Source: Trifolium pratense | Taxonomy: Eukaryota > Streptophyta > Magnoliopsida > Fabales > Fabaceae | Direction: 5' to 3' | DNA length: 64,000 bases | Assembly (NCBI RefSeq): GCF_020283565.1 | Contig: NC_060062.1 | Span: 5,989,322 to 6,053,321, forward strand | Part shown: in pieces, positions 12,139 to 22,799 of the stretch | Layout of the letters: each line of letters opens with the position of its first letter | How positions within the stretch are numbered: position 1 is the stretch's first letter | Made by a program: the position numbers and the translations under genes | Notes under the pieces: generated by a model | What the model was told of the DNA's origin: nothing | The model's database searches: none | Seen by the model: the letters and a program-made list of their open reading frames with translations, nothing else

Positions 12139-12705
12139 GTTTGTAGAATACCTTTTTTCTATTCTCTCATCTCCTAAGTTCTAACCCTAGCCGTCACCTT
12201 TTTTCTTCTTCTTAATTTATCAAAGAGGGGTGATTTCAGGTCAAATTTTGACCTAAAATCACCCCTCCAAATTGTTTTTTCTTTCTCGTTGTTAAATAAG
12301 TGTGATTTTTCACATATTTGTTTGATTTTGTGTTATTTGTTATCCCGTCCTTGTGCGGTGTATTCTGTTGTGCCGTCTTTGTGCGGTGTATTTTGTTTTC
12401 CCGTCTTTGTGCGGTGTTCATTTGTTTCAGGTTGAAGGATTAGATCCGATCAAGTACAAATCTATCTAATGTCGACTTTTGTGTCATCAACGCTGCAGAT
12501 CTGGGGGCATGGACATTCCAGACACTTCAATATAGTCATATATGTAGGCTTATGTAATTTGCCGTTTTATGCTATTAACATGGATGCTGTGAGTTTGTTT
12601 GCAGATTCATCCTTTTTGTTTTTAGCAAATTTGAATTTGTATTACATCGATGTACTCTATCAGTTTGAATGAATGAATATCCTTTATTTTTAGTCAAAAA
12701 AAAAA
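12139..12705 (+). mobile_element. Retroposon, about 567 bp, with poly(A) tail and 15-bp TSD
   Basis: Flanked by aactacacaagtttt at 12124-12138 and 12706-12720, and ending in a run of A at 12695-12705. This is the mark of target-primed reverse transcription. The body holds a 20-bp-arm hairpin (gaggggtgatttcaggtcaa and its near complement, about 12225-12267) and a 28-bp tandem repeat. No reverse transcriptase frame is visible, so it is a SINE-like copy, a truncated LINE or a processed transcript; I cannot name the family. Confidence 0.8.
12345..12428. repeat. Three 28-bp tandem units
   Basis: Units start at 12345, 12373 and 12401, each opening with ccgtc[c/t]ttgtgcggtgt. They lie inside the retroposon. 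Confidence 0.85.
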
Positions 12706-12828
12706 AACTACACAAGTTTTAAGATAAAACTTCTATATTAGTATGCTTAACTAGTACCCGGAGACACTGTTTAATATTTTTCATAGAAAAAATATGCATT
12801 AAAAAGAACTAAAGAAGGTTGCTTCATT

Positions 12829-13080
12829 TAACTTGGACAACCCTTAAACTTGTCCGCCATAGACTACATTCATATCATTCATTGGATTTTGTATATATTA
12901 AAACTTATCACTTCTATCTCACTAAATTTAAGCATACACCCTCTATAATCCATCTCCTTCTTTGCCCAAACTGCCACCAACAATCTCAAGATCACCGTAA
13001 AAAATATTAGAATTAGTATAATTGCAAAATCCAATGATTGATCTTATGTGTTTGGAGGACAAGTTTAAGAATTGCCCATA
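12829..13080. repeat. Possible MITE with imperfect inverted ends
   Basis: cccttaaacttgtcc near 12842 is matched inverted by ggacaagtttaag near 13057. The region between has no long frame. Weak support: short arms and no confirmed duplication. Confidence 0.35.
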
Positions 13081-13134
13081 TTAAATATCACACATGCTTT
13101 TAGAGAAATACAAATAGAGAGGACAATGGAGACT

Positions 13135-15485
13135 ACCGGAGTTTCATTAGAGTGAGGAAAAAAAAACACATATGATTACAAGAGTTACAATATATATATA
13201 GTAACTAAATTAAACTATACCTTAAGCCCAATTAACATAAGGCTCGATAATTTATTATCTAACACTTACCCTCAAACTTACGATGCAACAACAAAAAACA
13301 TCGAGAGTTTGCAAACAAAACGATAAACATAATAATATAAACTCAAAACATTTTATCTTAATATGAGCAATGCAAGAGATGAAGAGCAACTATAAAAAAT
13401 TAATTGAGATTTATTTTTGTCACCCTACCGGTTACTCGCGCGCCCTACGATTTTCCAATTTTACCCTCCGCGACTTAGGTAACGGATGTTATAAAAATCA
13501 AAAATTTTGAAAAATAATTTCCGCTACATAGGTAGAAGACGTTATAAAGATAGGGTGTTTTGAGGGGTGTCCATGACCTAAGTAACGGACAAGAATCATT
13601 AGTGTGGCAAAAGGAGATCTCAAATTAATTTAGGCTGCATGATCATGTTGGTCCTCCATATTGGTCTTTTAGTTTGTGTCGGGTGCATTAATGTTGGCCC
13701 ATTTGTCTTTTTATTTTGACCCCTTAAATATTGAGATTTGCACCCTTGCACCAAAACATGATGAACCGAAATGATAGATTTACTAAATTTACTAAGCTCA
13801 CTTTGACGTTTGACTTAGCCCAAATACAACATTTTATTTCACACTCTCCATTTGTCTTATTTGCATGGGATCACAACAACTTGCTTCTAGGTAGTTTGAA
13901 GGTTTTGGACACAAGAGACGTTGTTATTATATAATCATGGTTCACCATGAACCATTTGAAAGAGTTCCCCACCCTTAAATCTAACATAGCATCAAGAACA
14001 TGGTTCGATCCTCCTTAAACTTTTTATTGCTTCCGTTGTGTAAGTTCCCAAATATTTGGGAATATAATCTTAGTTTTGTTTGTTCTTGGTCAAGATTTGA
14101 AGTTTGTAAAGGTTGAACATCACTTTGCTTTGCTCCAATATTGTGTGTCTCTGTAACAATTCTGTTATTATAATTATTATTAATTAATAGTATGTTGGAT
14201 GAAAAGTTTTGTAAGACTACCAGATCAAACTGAATTGCCGTTTTTGGCTCTATGTTAGTGCTTTGGTAGTTGGTACCGTGTCAATGCATTTGGAGGCGGT
14301 TCAATTTAGTAGTGCTTGATCCTCGGTTATTTTTGGGCAATTTGGATTTATTACTCTACTTTTCTAATGATTTGTATTCTGAAACATGTTTGATTAATTT
14401 GGTGGCAACATGGTCATCGGACGTTTGATTTGGTCTAGTTTGATTCTTCCCTTTGGTTGATCCTCTCTTTATTGGTATGTTGGTTTCTCTTTGATTGTTT
14501 TGAGTTTAATTGTTATGCACTGTCGGTGTAAATTTTTTTTGCACATACATCCAATGACGCGTTACCATATCATCTAATGAATGTGACACATCATGTGTTT
14601 TTAATTATCATACATGATGTGTCGATATATTATTGGACGCATATGCAAAATAACTTTAGACTGACGGTGCATATAAATTAAATTCGATTGTTTTTTTTTT
14701 TTTATCTTTGCTTTATGATAATTTGATTCTTCTCATTGATTGCATATCACTTCTCTCTATTCTCACTATTGATTCTTCTAATTGCATTGCACTTATCTTC
14801 TGATTGCATTGCACTTCTTCCTATTGATTCTTCTAATTACATTGCACTTTTTCTTATTGCACTTCTCTTCTGATTGCATTGCATTTATCCTCATTGCACT
14901 TCTTTTTACCAGATAAAATGTTTAGAGTTTATATTATTATGTTTTTCGTTTTGTTTGGAAACTATCGATGCTTTTTGTTGTTGCATCGTGAGTTTGAGGG
15001 TAGGTGTTAGATAATAAGTTATTGGGCCTTATGTTAATTGGGCTTAAGGTATAGTTTAGTGATTTGAACTTTTCGCACCCCCTGAACATACTCGGTAACC
15101 CCCTGAAATTACCAAACTAACCCTCTTGCTTTCTAGGATGCGAACACTTTTTCGCACTCTAAATAGCGAATGTCAATATTTTTAGCTCAAATCCACCCCC
15201 TAGAATGAAAAAATCATGAAAAAAGGAGTTCGCATTCTAGAAAGCGAACTCAGCCGCGGTTTGCTATCTAGAAAGCGAACTCTCCCCCCCCCCCCCCCCC
15301 CCCCCCCCACATTTTTTGCTATTTACACTCGCTTTCTAAGCACCGAGAGGAGTAGAATGGTGTTTTCATGAGGTGACCATGACTGCCCAGAAGGGCAGAA
15401 GTAAAACTTTAGTTTAGTTTCCTTACTATATATCGTAACTCTTGTACTCATATGTGTTTTTTTTGTTCACTCTAATGAAACCTGG
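13135..15485. repeat. Long inverted-repeat pair around a 1.5-kb core
   Basis: About 210 bp at 13135-13345 (gtttcattagagtg, then aaactataccttaagcccaa, then atgcaacaacaaaaa) recurs inverted at 14918-15485, the right arm being split by a later insert at 15061-15409. The core is AT-rich, without a protein frame; it includes a run of tandem-like attgcacttctctt motifs at 14740-14900. It may be a fold-back element or two copies of one retroelement segment in opposite orientation. Confidence 0.65.
15061..15409. mobile_element. Insert with 9-bp TSD and a 25-bp poly(C) tract
   Basis: tagtttagt occurs at 15052-15060 and 15410-15418, and removing the insert restores the match to the left arm of the surrounding inverted repeat. 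Inside are repeated gaaagcgaactc motifs and an uninterrupted run of 25 C (15284-15308). No clear terminal inverted repeat; the 9-bp duplication suggests a Mutator-type event. Confidence 0.7.
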
Positions 15486-16317
15486 CCCATTATAAAAAAA
15501 ATGGCCACCAATTAAGAACACTAACGGGCCAACATTACAATGCAGCCAAAACCAACATTATAATCCAAATTGAACAATGAAAGCTTCTTTTTGGGGGCAT
15601 GTTTCTTCCTTGAATTTTCTTTTTTTGCACTTTAATAAAACTTCGGTTTTTATTTATTGGATTTTTTTTTGCCGCGAAAAAATTTCGGTTTTTGTTTCCC
15701 AATTTTTTCCTGAATTTGAACTTGAAAAACTTCGGTTTTTGCGTTCCGAACTTTTTTTAAGGGCAAAATTAGATTTTTGGAAGAAATAATTTATATATAC
15801 TAAAAGTTTTTTATGCCAAAATACTAAAAGTTAATTTGAAGTTTTCTTTAGTTTCTCATATATTTATTTCACAGGAAGTAATATTATTCATTCACTGTTG
15901 TGTGTCTAACACCAAATATAACTATCTTTTAAATAAAATTCGAACTTTAATTCGTAACACCCGTTACCGTAGAAGTTTAAACTCTTTCACTTTCCACTAG
16001 TTGATACTAATTTCAACTCTCTAGAAATGTGTATAGTGGTTAAGTGTAACACTTATTTAACGATAAAGGGAGTATATTAATATTATTTTTTGCAACCATT
16101 ATTTTTCCACAAGTAAGCATATGATATGCTGCAGACTGCAGTATCTGTATCGTTACTTGTTTGTGAATCAATCATACATAGTGGCAATCACCGTTTGTTG
16201 GGCCCATCTAACGCAAACACGATTACGATGCCAAAAGGCCACAAAAACAAACCAACCTGGAGCCACAACAAAATGACTGTCGTATGGTCCACGGAATTTT
16301 TTTTTAATTTTTATTTT
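15486..16317. other. Intergenic, no gene seen
   Basis: AT-rich, with several near-repeats of aacttcggtttttg (15640-15745). No supported gene or clean mobile element. Confidence 0.5.
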
Positions 16318-16915
16318 TATCGGCAGTATTCGGCTCATTGGATCGCCTAATCTGATTCAGGAATCAGTTCTGACATCAAATAATTTCAGTCTCTCAATTG
16401 TAATTGCAGAGAATCATTTCATTCAGTTCACTTATTCAGCTGGTGGATCTCGAGCACGTCGGTCTTTTTTGCAGCTTGTTTGGCTCGCTAGCGTGTGGGT
16501 TATTTGGACAGAAAGAAATCACAGATTGTTTACAGGCTCAATTAGTACTCCTTTTCAGATGATGGACAAGATCAAGCTTTTTACCTATAGGTGGTTGAAG
16601 ACGACGAGTGTTACTCTAGTTTCAAACTACCATAGTTGGTGGTCTAGTCACTTGTTATGTTTGAGTCTTTAATGATTTTGATTGTGTATTTCTTGCCTGG
16701 TCTCACTGTAAACTTTGGTAGTCTATCTTGGCACACCTTGTGCTGAGGAGGCTGTTTTGTTAATACATATATATATCATTTTAGCTTTTTCAAAAAAATA
16801 AATAAATAAAAAATTGCAGAGAATCAAAATATAATTTTTCCTACTAAATTCAGCATCAATTACCACCAGAATCAATTTTGGGCCAAGACAACCAGACCTC
16901 CATCGCAAGGCTACA
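16318..16915 (+). repeat. Dispersed repeat family R1, copy A, split by a LINE
   Basis: It matches the copies at 22356-22507, 50046-50224 and (minus) 55063-55165: cattggatcgcctaatctg, then caattgtaattgcagag, then ttcagcatcaattaccacc. The copy is interrupted at 16417-16811 by a truncated LINE. The family has the scale and tRNA-like core (ggatcgaaccgcgg in copy B) of a SINE. The name R1 is mine. Confidence 0.65.
16417..16811 (+). mobile_element. 5'-truncated LINE, end of ORF2
   Basis: The frame up to the stop at 16672 encodes the zinc-binding tail of a non-LTR reverse transcriptase (GSRARRSFLQLVWLASVWVI, then WTERNHRLF, then HSWWSS). A 3' UTR (ttggcacaccttgtgctgag, then ttaatacatata) and an A-rich tail follow. 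A perfect 15-bp duplication, aattgcagagaatca, flanks it at 16402-16416 and 16812-16826. Truncated on arrival and not autonomous. Confidence 0.9.
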
Positions 16916-17007
16916 AAATATTGGGGCCTAAAAAAACATTTGGGCCCATCATTAATATAATTGGTTAAGTATAGTTTGTACTTTGTAACATAAAAACTTC
17001 AACTAAT

Positions 17008-17090
17008 CTAATTTGTCGCAATGGTAGTGCGCACCGCACGGGGTCTAAGACTCCTACATGGAGAGGTCGCCAGTTCGACACTCTCACAAT
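17008..17090 (+). repeat. tRNA-like fragment, SINE-derived
   Basis: gtcgcaatggtagtgcgc resembles an A-box region and gccagttcgacactc a B-box. There is no closing acceptor stem, so it is not scored as a tRNA gene. Confidence 0.4.
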
Positions 17091-17101
17091 TTTTTTTTTG
17101 G

Positions 17102-18111
17102 CTTAAATGCACTTTTGATCCCTCTATTTTCAAAAAAAATGAAGTTTTGGTCCCCCTATTTTAAAAACTAGTTTTTTAGTCCCCCTATTTTCATTTTTTT
17201 TGAGTTTTGATCCCCCATCCCATTTTGGGGTTAATTTTGTTGATGTAGCCTTGTAACTAATGATGTGACAACATTCATGTGGACAAATTTAATATCCATG
17301 TCATTATTATAATTACATGTTCAACTGAAATAATAATTGTTAAATTTTATAAAACATGAAATTTGAAACCATAATTATCAAACCTTCAACTACTAGAATT
17401 TTATTCACCATCAGAGAGAATCCTTCCTTATGGATTTCATCAATCATATGGTTTCCGTTCAATCCTATGGTTTCCGTTCCTACTAGAATCTTATAAAACA
17501 TAAAAGTTGAATTCTAGATTGGTTTTATATAAAGTTGGATGATGATGAAAGTTGGAGGTTCTTGAAACACAAAACTTGCTTTCAATATGCAATAGTTTGA
17601 TTTGAATAAAAAAGGACCATGTCCATGTTGTGATTGTTTGTTTTTTCTTAGGTTTAACAAATTAGAGGTTGTGAATTTTGGGATTTTTTATTTTAATGAG
17701 TTTACGATGATGATGATGAAACGTGATTATTTTGTTTTTTTGGGTTGGTAAGAAGAGTAGGATAACTGGAAGATAATGGGGGCTATGGATTGTTTGGCAT
17801 GATTTTTGATGTTTTTGAATTATTTTTTGATTGATTTCTTTTTAAAAAATACTATAATTTTAATAATTAAAATATTTTATAAAATAAGTTTATTGAATTA
17901 AAAATAAATAATGACATGGATATTAAATTTGTCCACGTGGACGGTGATATGCATTAATGGCAATGTCACATCAACAAAATTAACCCTAAAATGGGATGGG
18001 GGATCAAAACTAAAAAAAAGTTAAAATTAGGGACTAAAAAGTTGGTTTTTAAAATAGGGGGATCAAAACTTCATTTTTTTTGAAAATAGGAGGATCAAAA
18101 GTGCATTTAAG
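17102..18111. mobile_element. 1-kb TIR element, Mutator-like
   Basis: The left end cttaaatgcacttttgatcc and its complement ggatcaaaagtgcatttaag (18092-18111) open long imperfect inverted arms of roughly 180 bp, with repeated ggtccccctattt and gggatgggggatcaaaact motifs. Poly(T) lies on both sides, so the duplication (perhaps nine T) cannot be proved. The core has no transposase frame. Confidence 0.75.
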
Positions 18112-18597
18112 TTTTTTTTTTTTTTATTGTTTTTTCCTTTTGGTAAGGAGTTACTCATTTTTTTTATATTTTATTTTAAGAGTTTTTTTATTAAAGAAAT
18201 TAAGAAACTAAAGAAAAGTTGCGGGGAATTGAATCCATTGAATATCTAGTCATTTTATTATTTATTTGATTTGTTTTATTTTATTATTTATTTTATTTGT
18301 TGTGTAAATATTAATTTTATTTATTAATTATCTCTTTATTTTTTTATTTATTAGTTCAATTTCAACGATGCAGAATATGACTTTTTTTATATTACTTACA
18401 CGGATAAATAATTATTTTTTATGTTTTTAATACTATTTACAATTTAAATAAATGATGTTCTTTTAAAAAAAAAATATATTTTGCCTAAAAAAATATTATA
18501 TTTTTTATTTATTAAGTATTCATTTTTATTATTTGTTCTGGATTTCAAAAATCTCGGAACCGGCCCTGATTACCACTGGATGAATTCTTAACTAATA

Positions 18598-18720
18598 CTC
18601 CCTCCGTCCCAAAATATAAGCAAAAAGTGGTCAACTAAAGTGGATGTATTTGGTTAAAAATTTAGTCCAAATACATCCACTTTGATTGACCAATTTTTGC
18701 TTATATTTTGGGACGGAATA
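18598..18720. mobile_element. Stowaway-type MITE
   Basis: It starts CTCCCTCCGTCCC after TA and is almost one perfect palindrome (caaaatataagcaaaaagtg, then ttttgcttatattttggga). The right terminus has lost its last bases. A sister copy is at 50493-50614. Confidence 0.85.
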
Positions 18721-20341
18721 TTACTGTACAATTTTAGATACACTGTTTAATTGACTCTAAAATAAAGTGTTGTAACGGCTATCAATCTATCTGTCTAAAA
18801 TGAGTACTACCGCAATCTCTAAGTTTTGTTGGTTTATAAAGTGCCTACCAAATTTGTTTATGTGTTGTTGTTTTTACTTTTTACGCGTTTAATAACCCAC
18901 CCGTGACCCACCACAAATTCCAATTTCCACCGTTTAGTCATTGCATGCGATCTTCTAACGCGTGTAAGCCTTTCAACTCTCATCATTCCCAACTCTTTGA
19001 CTTCTCAATTTCTCTATTTTATTACTGATTGCCTTGTTATATTTATGTCAGCTTTTCATATCGTTACATTTACTTACTTATTTTATTTTCCGTTATTAGC
19101 AGCGCGAGGCTAACTGGCTAACCTAACCTCTTTTCAATCTTATTGTTAACGTTAAGCCAAAATGGAATCAGACTGCCTTGAATCTTATTGCTAATTGCTA
19201 ATGTTAAGCCAAATGGCTTTATCTTCACGCAATTTAACTTCTCTCATCATAAATATCTTTTCTCATTCTTGGATGATTTCCTTTACTTATTCCTTGAGAC
19301 AAGAAAATAAATGTACTGATTAATTGGCTAAATATAATGTTAATAATAACGGTTCTTTAAAGATGTGGATTTCTCCTTCTTTTTGATTGAATATTATTCT
19401 GCTTATAGATACCCTAGAGTCTCAAGACAACAAATTCGTTAGTCTTTTTTTCGTTGTTTATAAAAAATAAAAACAAAATACACATTATTTACAAATACGA
19501 TACAGTGAGTATGGAGACAAATTTCCTAGTGTAAATGTGTCAACGCGGTTACAACACCAACCGTCCGACTATAATAAATATGGTCAGGATCATTTTAATG
19601 CATAATTAATATAAACCGCTTGATGTAAAATCAATGGTTAAGATCACATTAAGCGTATAACTGCGTGTTCTATCTACAACTGCAAATCCGAATCCGAATC
19701 CGAGGGAGGACTTTTGTGTATTGTTTATTGTATAACGTCTGCAGACTGCAGATATATCCATTAGCAAAGCTTTCTAGCTAAGATATGAAGTTTTGACTTT
19801 TCTCTAAATTTATGATTGAATCTAGATTCTCTTGTTGCAGAAGAAGAGATGGAATTCTATATTAGAATAGAAAATTCTAAAGAATGCAAATTTAGTAGTA
19901 CAAGTTTTACTTATGTTATGTCAACTGTCAAGTTGGTTTATATTCTGAAAAATAGCATGTGGTTTTTTGCTACGCAAGCATCGTGGCGATACTATAGCTG
20001 CAAATCTAAATGCAGAGATATGTTGCAATTAAGGTTTGTTATGTGATTGAGATCCCCGTTGCGTTGAGTAAAATTGCTTCAGTTATATGAATGTTCTTGT
20101 TTTGTGTGAATGGGTATTTTATGTGCACAAATGCAAAAACAAATTCTTTAAGATTGTAATATTGTAAAAACTAATTTTTACATGTGTGATTAATTGTTTT
20201 TTAATATATTTACTAAAAATTTATTAATTTAAAATCAGTTCTTTTACCATGAAATAAAACATACGTTAATATTGTATCCATAACTATAATTGAAGACAAA
20301 TCTCTATAAATTATTTTTTTACCTTCTTTAACTTGTACATT
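18721..20341. other. Intergenic, no gene seen
   Basis: AT-rich. A near-duplicate pair (cttattg, then gttaagccaaa) lies at about 19138-19215. No frame or mobile element that I can support. Confidence 0.5.
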
Positions 20342-22091
20342 TAAGGCCCTTTTGGAGCGAGTCCAGATCTGCTCCAGTCTCTTATGCTCCAGTTTTGTCC
20401 AGTTCCTTGATGGATGGGAGACACGTGGCAAGTAATGATATTAACAGTCAGGATTAAACCTTTGGAAATGAACTTATTTGTTGGCATCTCACGCACACAC
20501 GCACCTCGTTAATATACATCATGGCACCGCCGTCATTGTAACGACAACCACTCTTCTCAACGGTGGTCTGCCGCTCCGACGGACTCAAAAAACATCTTTG
20601 CTTTTCAAATTACTATTTTAATTATGTGATTTTTCTGCAATATTTATTCCCAAATTTTTCTGCAATATATAAAAAAATTGCACAAATCTTTCCACGGAAT
20701 AGAACAAGCTTTTATCAAAATTGTTCACTGGGAAGGATAATGAAATTGAAAAAGAAGCAGACGGAGTAGGGAAGGATAATGAAATTGAAAATGCATAAAA
20801 AAATGCAGAAGCTTCAACAACGACGAAGAGGAAAAACGTGAGCGGCGGTGACAGCGACACTGGGACTGCGGAAAGCGTGAGGGACTGACAGAGAGGGTAA
20901 CGGCGGAGAGTGGTGTTGATTGGGAGGGGGCGCTGTTGTTGTGGTGGAGATGGCGAGATGATAGGACTGTTCATGAGCAGGTTTCTGATTGTTCTCTGAG
21001 TTTAGTCCACAAGCGGTGGAGATGATAAGAATTGTATTCTTTATTTAAAAAATAGGTTGATTTCCAAAGGTTTAATCCTGACTGTTAATATCAATACTTG
21101 CCACGTGTCTCTCATCCATCAAGGAATTGGACAAAACTGGAGCATAAGAGACTGGAGTAGATCTGGACTCATTTGGTGCGCAGGATAGGATAGTGATAGG
21201 ATAGGATATAAAACAGGATAATGATAGGATAGGATATCAGCAGGATAACAGTTATCCTCAGTTATCCTATCTTGTGTTTGGCGCACACAGGATAACAAAC
21301 ATGATAACTATTATATCATGTTTTTAATACATACTTGCTCATAATAATATGATAAGATATATAAAATATTTAAATGACAAAATTATCCTTGTAAATCAAT
21401 TGTTATTTTTTTAAAATTATTTTGTAATACTTTGAATTTTTTAAATAAAAAATATAAATAAGTAATCAAATAAATTTATATAATTTTAAATAAAAAAAAT
21501 ATGAGAAAATAAAAAAGTTTAATTTTTTATATGAATCATGATCAAATAAATAACCCAATGATATATACATGTTAGATAAGCTAAATAAATATATGATATA
21601 TCTCATACGTAAATAATAAAAATACCATTGCAAAATAATTATATTTAATTTCTTATAAAATTTAAATTAATATCCATATTTTACGATTTTTTAATAATTA
21701 GGTTACTTTAAAATATTGTAATTTTAGTATAATTTTGATTTTTTTAGATTATGTAAATTACAAAATTACCCTTGTGAGAAAATCACATGTATATTTAAAA
21801 ATTAATTATTTTATTATTAATTTACTATCAAATTATTTTATTATTTATATTTTATTAATTTTCATTTTTTTTATTTTAAAATATATTTTATAGAATAAAT
21901 CAGCAATAAAATAAAAAAATTATCCTATCCAGCTCAAATTCAGGATAAGAATTTTAACTAGAGAGACAGGATAGGATAAGCTACAGGATTAACTTATCAT
22001 ATCTTGCTGTGTCACCAAACACTGGACTGAAATAGAATATGATACAATTATCATATCCTGTCTCTTATCCTGTGCACCAAACGGACCCTTA
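20342..22091. mobile_element. TIR element with ggataggata-rich ends, split by a nested element
   Basis: The right end (atcctgtgcaccaaacggac, then ccttag) is the complement of the left end (taaggcccttttgg, then tgcgcaggatagg once the nested element at 20359-21170 is removed). The subterminal zones are dense in aggata and tatcct. The centre is very AT-rich, with no frame. TTTGG near the ends suggests a Harbinger- or hAT-like non-autonomous element. Confidence 0.6.
20359..21170. mobile_element. Nested TIR element with 110-bp inverted ends
   Basis: gagtccagatctgctccagt at the left is matched inverted at the right (actggagtagatctggactc), and similarity continues about 110 bp inward (gacacgtggcaagta, then aacagtcaggattaaac). 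Flanks ttttggagc and atttggtgc are a 9-bp near match, fitting a diverged Mutator-type duplication. The core (20520-21010) is richer in GC than its surroundings, possibly a captured host fragment, but I recognise no protein in it. Confidence 0.75.
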
Positions 22092-22355
22092 GGACATAAA
22101 TATGATCCAAAAAAGTAAAATTATTTAATAGTGTATCCATATCATTTTAAAATAATTAAAATAGAATAGTTTTTTATGAGAAAAAAAAAGGAACAATTTA
22201 TTTCTATTTCTTAATAATCTATAACCATTTTCAGTAAAAAAAAAAATCTATACTACCATTTTGGAGTAACTTTTTATTTTATTTACTTCTATTATTTTTT
22301 ATCCAATATAATCTAAATTTTTTATTTTTTTATCCAATCTGATTATATATATATT

Positions 22356-22507
22356 GATTTTCCACCACCAGTTTAATCTGGTTCGGGGTCAGTGTTGGCA
22401 TCAAGTGGTTCCAGCCCCCTCCCGATCGCAGTTGCGGAGGATCGAACCGCGGTCCTCCCTGCCAAGTTCAGCGTCAATCACCACTGAAACAACTAACGAT
22501 TGATATT
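22356..22507 (+). repeat. Repeat family R1, copy B (most complete)
   Basis: It contains gtttaatctggttcgg, cagccccctcccgatcgcag, ggatcgaaccgcggtcctcc and ctgccaagttcagcgtc, ending aactaacgattgata. The best-preserved of the four copies. Confidence 0.65.
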
Positions 22508-22799
22508 TAGATTTTGTATATATTACCATATATAAAAGGGATATTAAACTTTTCTTTAACTATATTTTCATTTAATTTAATCCTCTATTGAAACTATAAT
22601 ATACTAGTATAATTTTATCATTATCCGACTAATTAAAAAAAAGAATAAACTCATCCTACTAGTATAACCAATGAGAAAATGAGACATTCAATTCAACCAT
22701 GTATGGTATTAATTCGTACTCCCCCATTGAATAATATGATGTGGATAAATAATTGATTTCTATTAGATGTAGCATCTCCATTAAACTCTATAAACAAGT

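Noticed and set aside
12345..12428. CRISPR-like spaced repeat
   Set aside because: Only three contiguous 28-bp units with no spacers, inside a retroposon of a eukaryotic genome.
19816..20046. 76-codon frame as a small gene
   Set aside because: It lacks an ATG start at its left end and any recognisable motif, and no neighbouring exon continues it.
20618..20974. 118-codon minus-strand Ser/Pro-rich frame
   Set aside because: It lies in the core of a TIR element, is low in complexity and shows no domain; kept only as a possible captured fragment.
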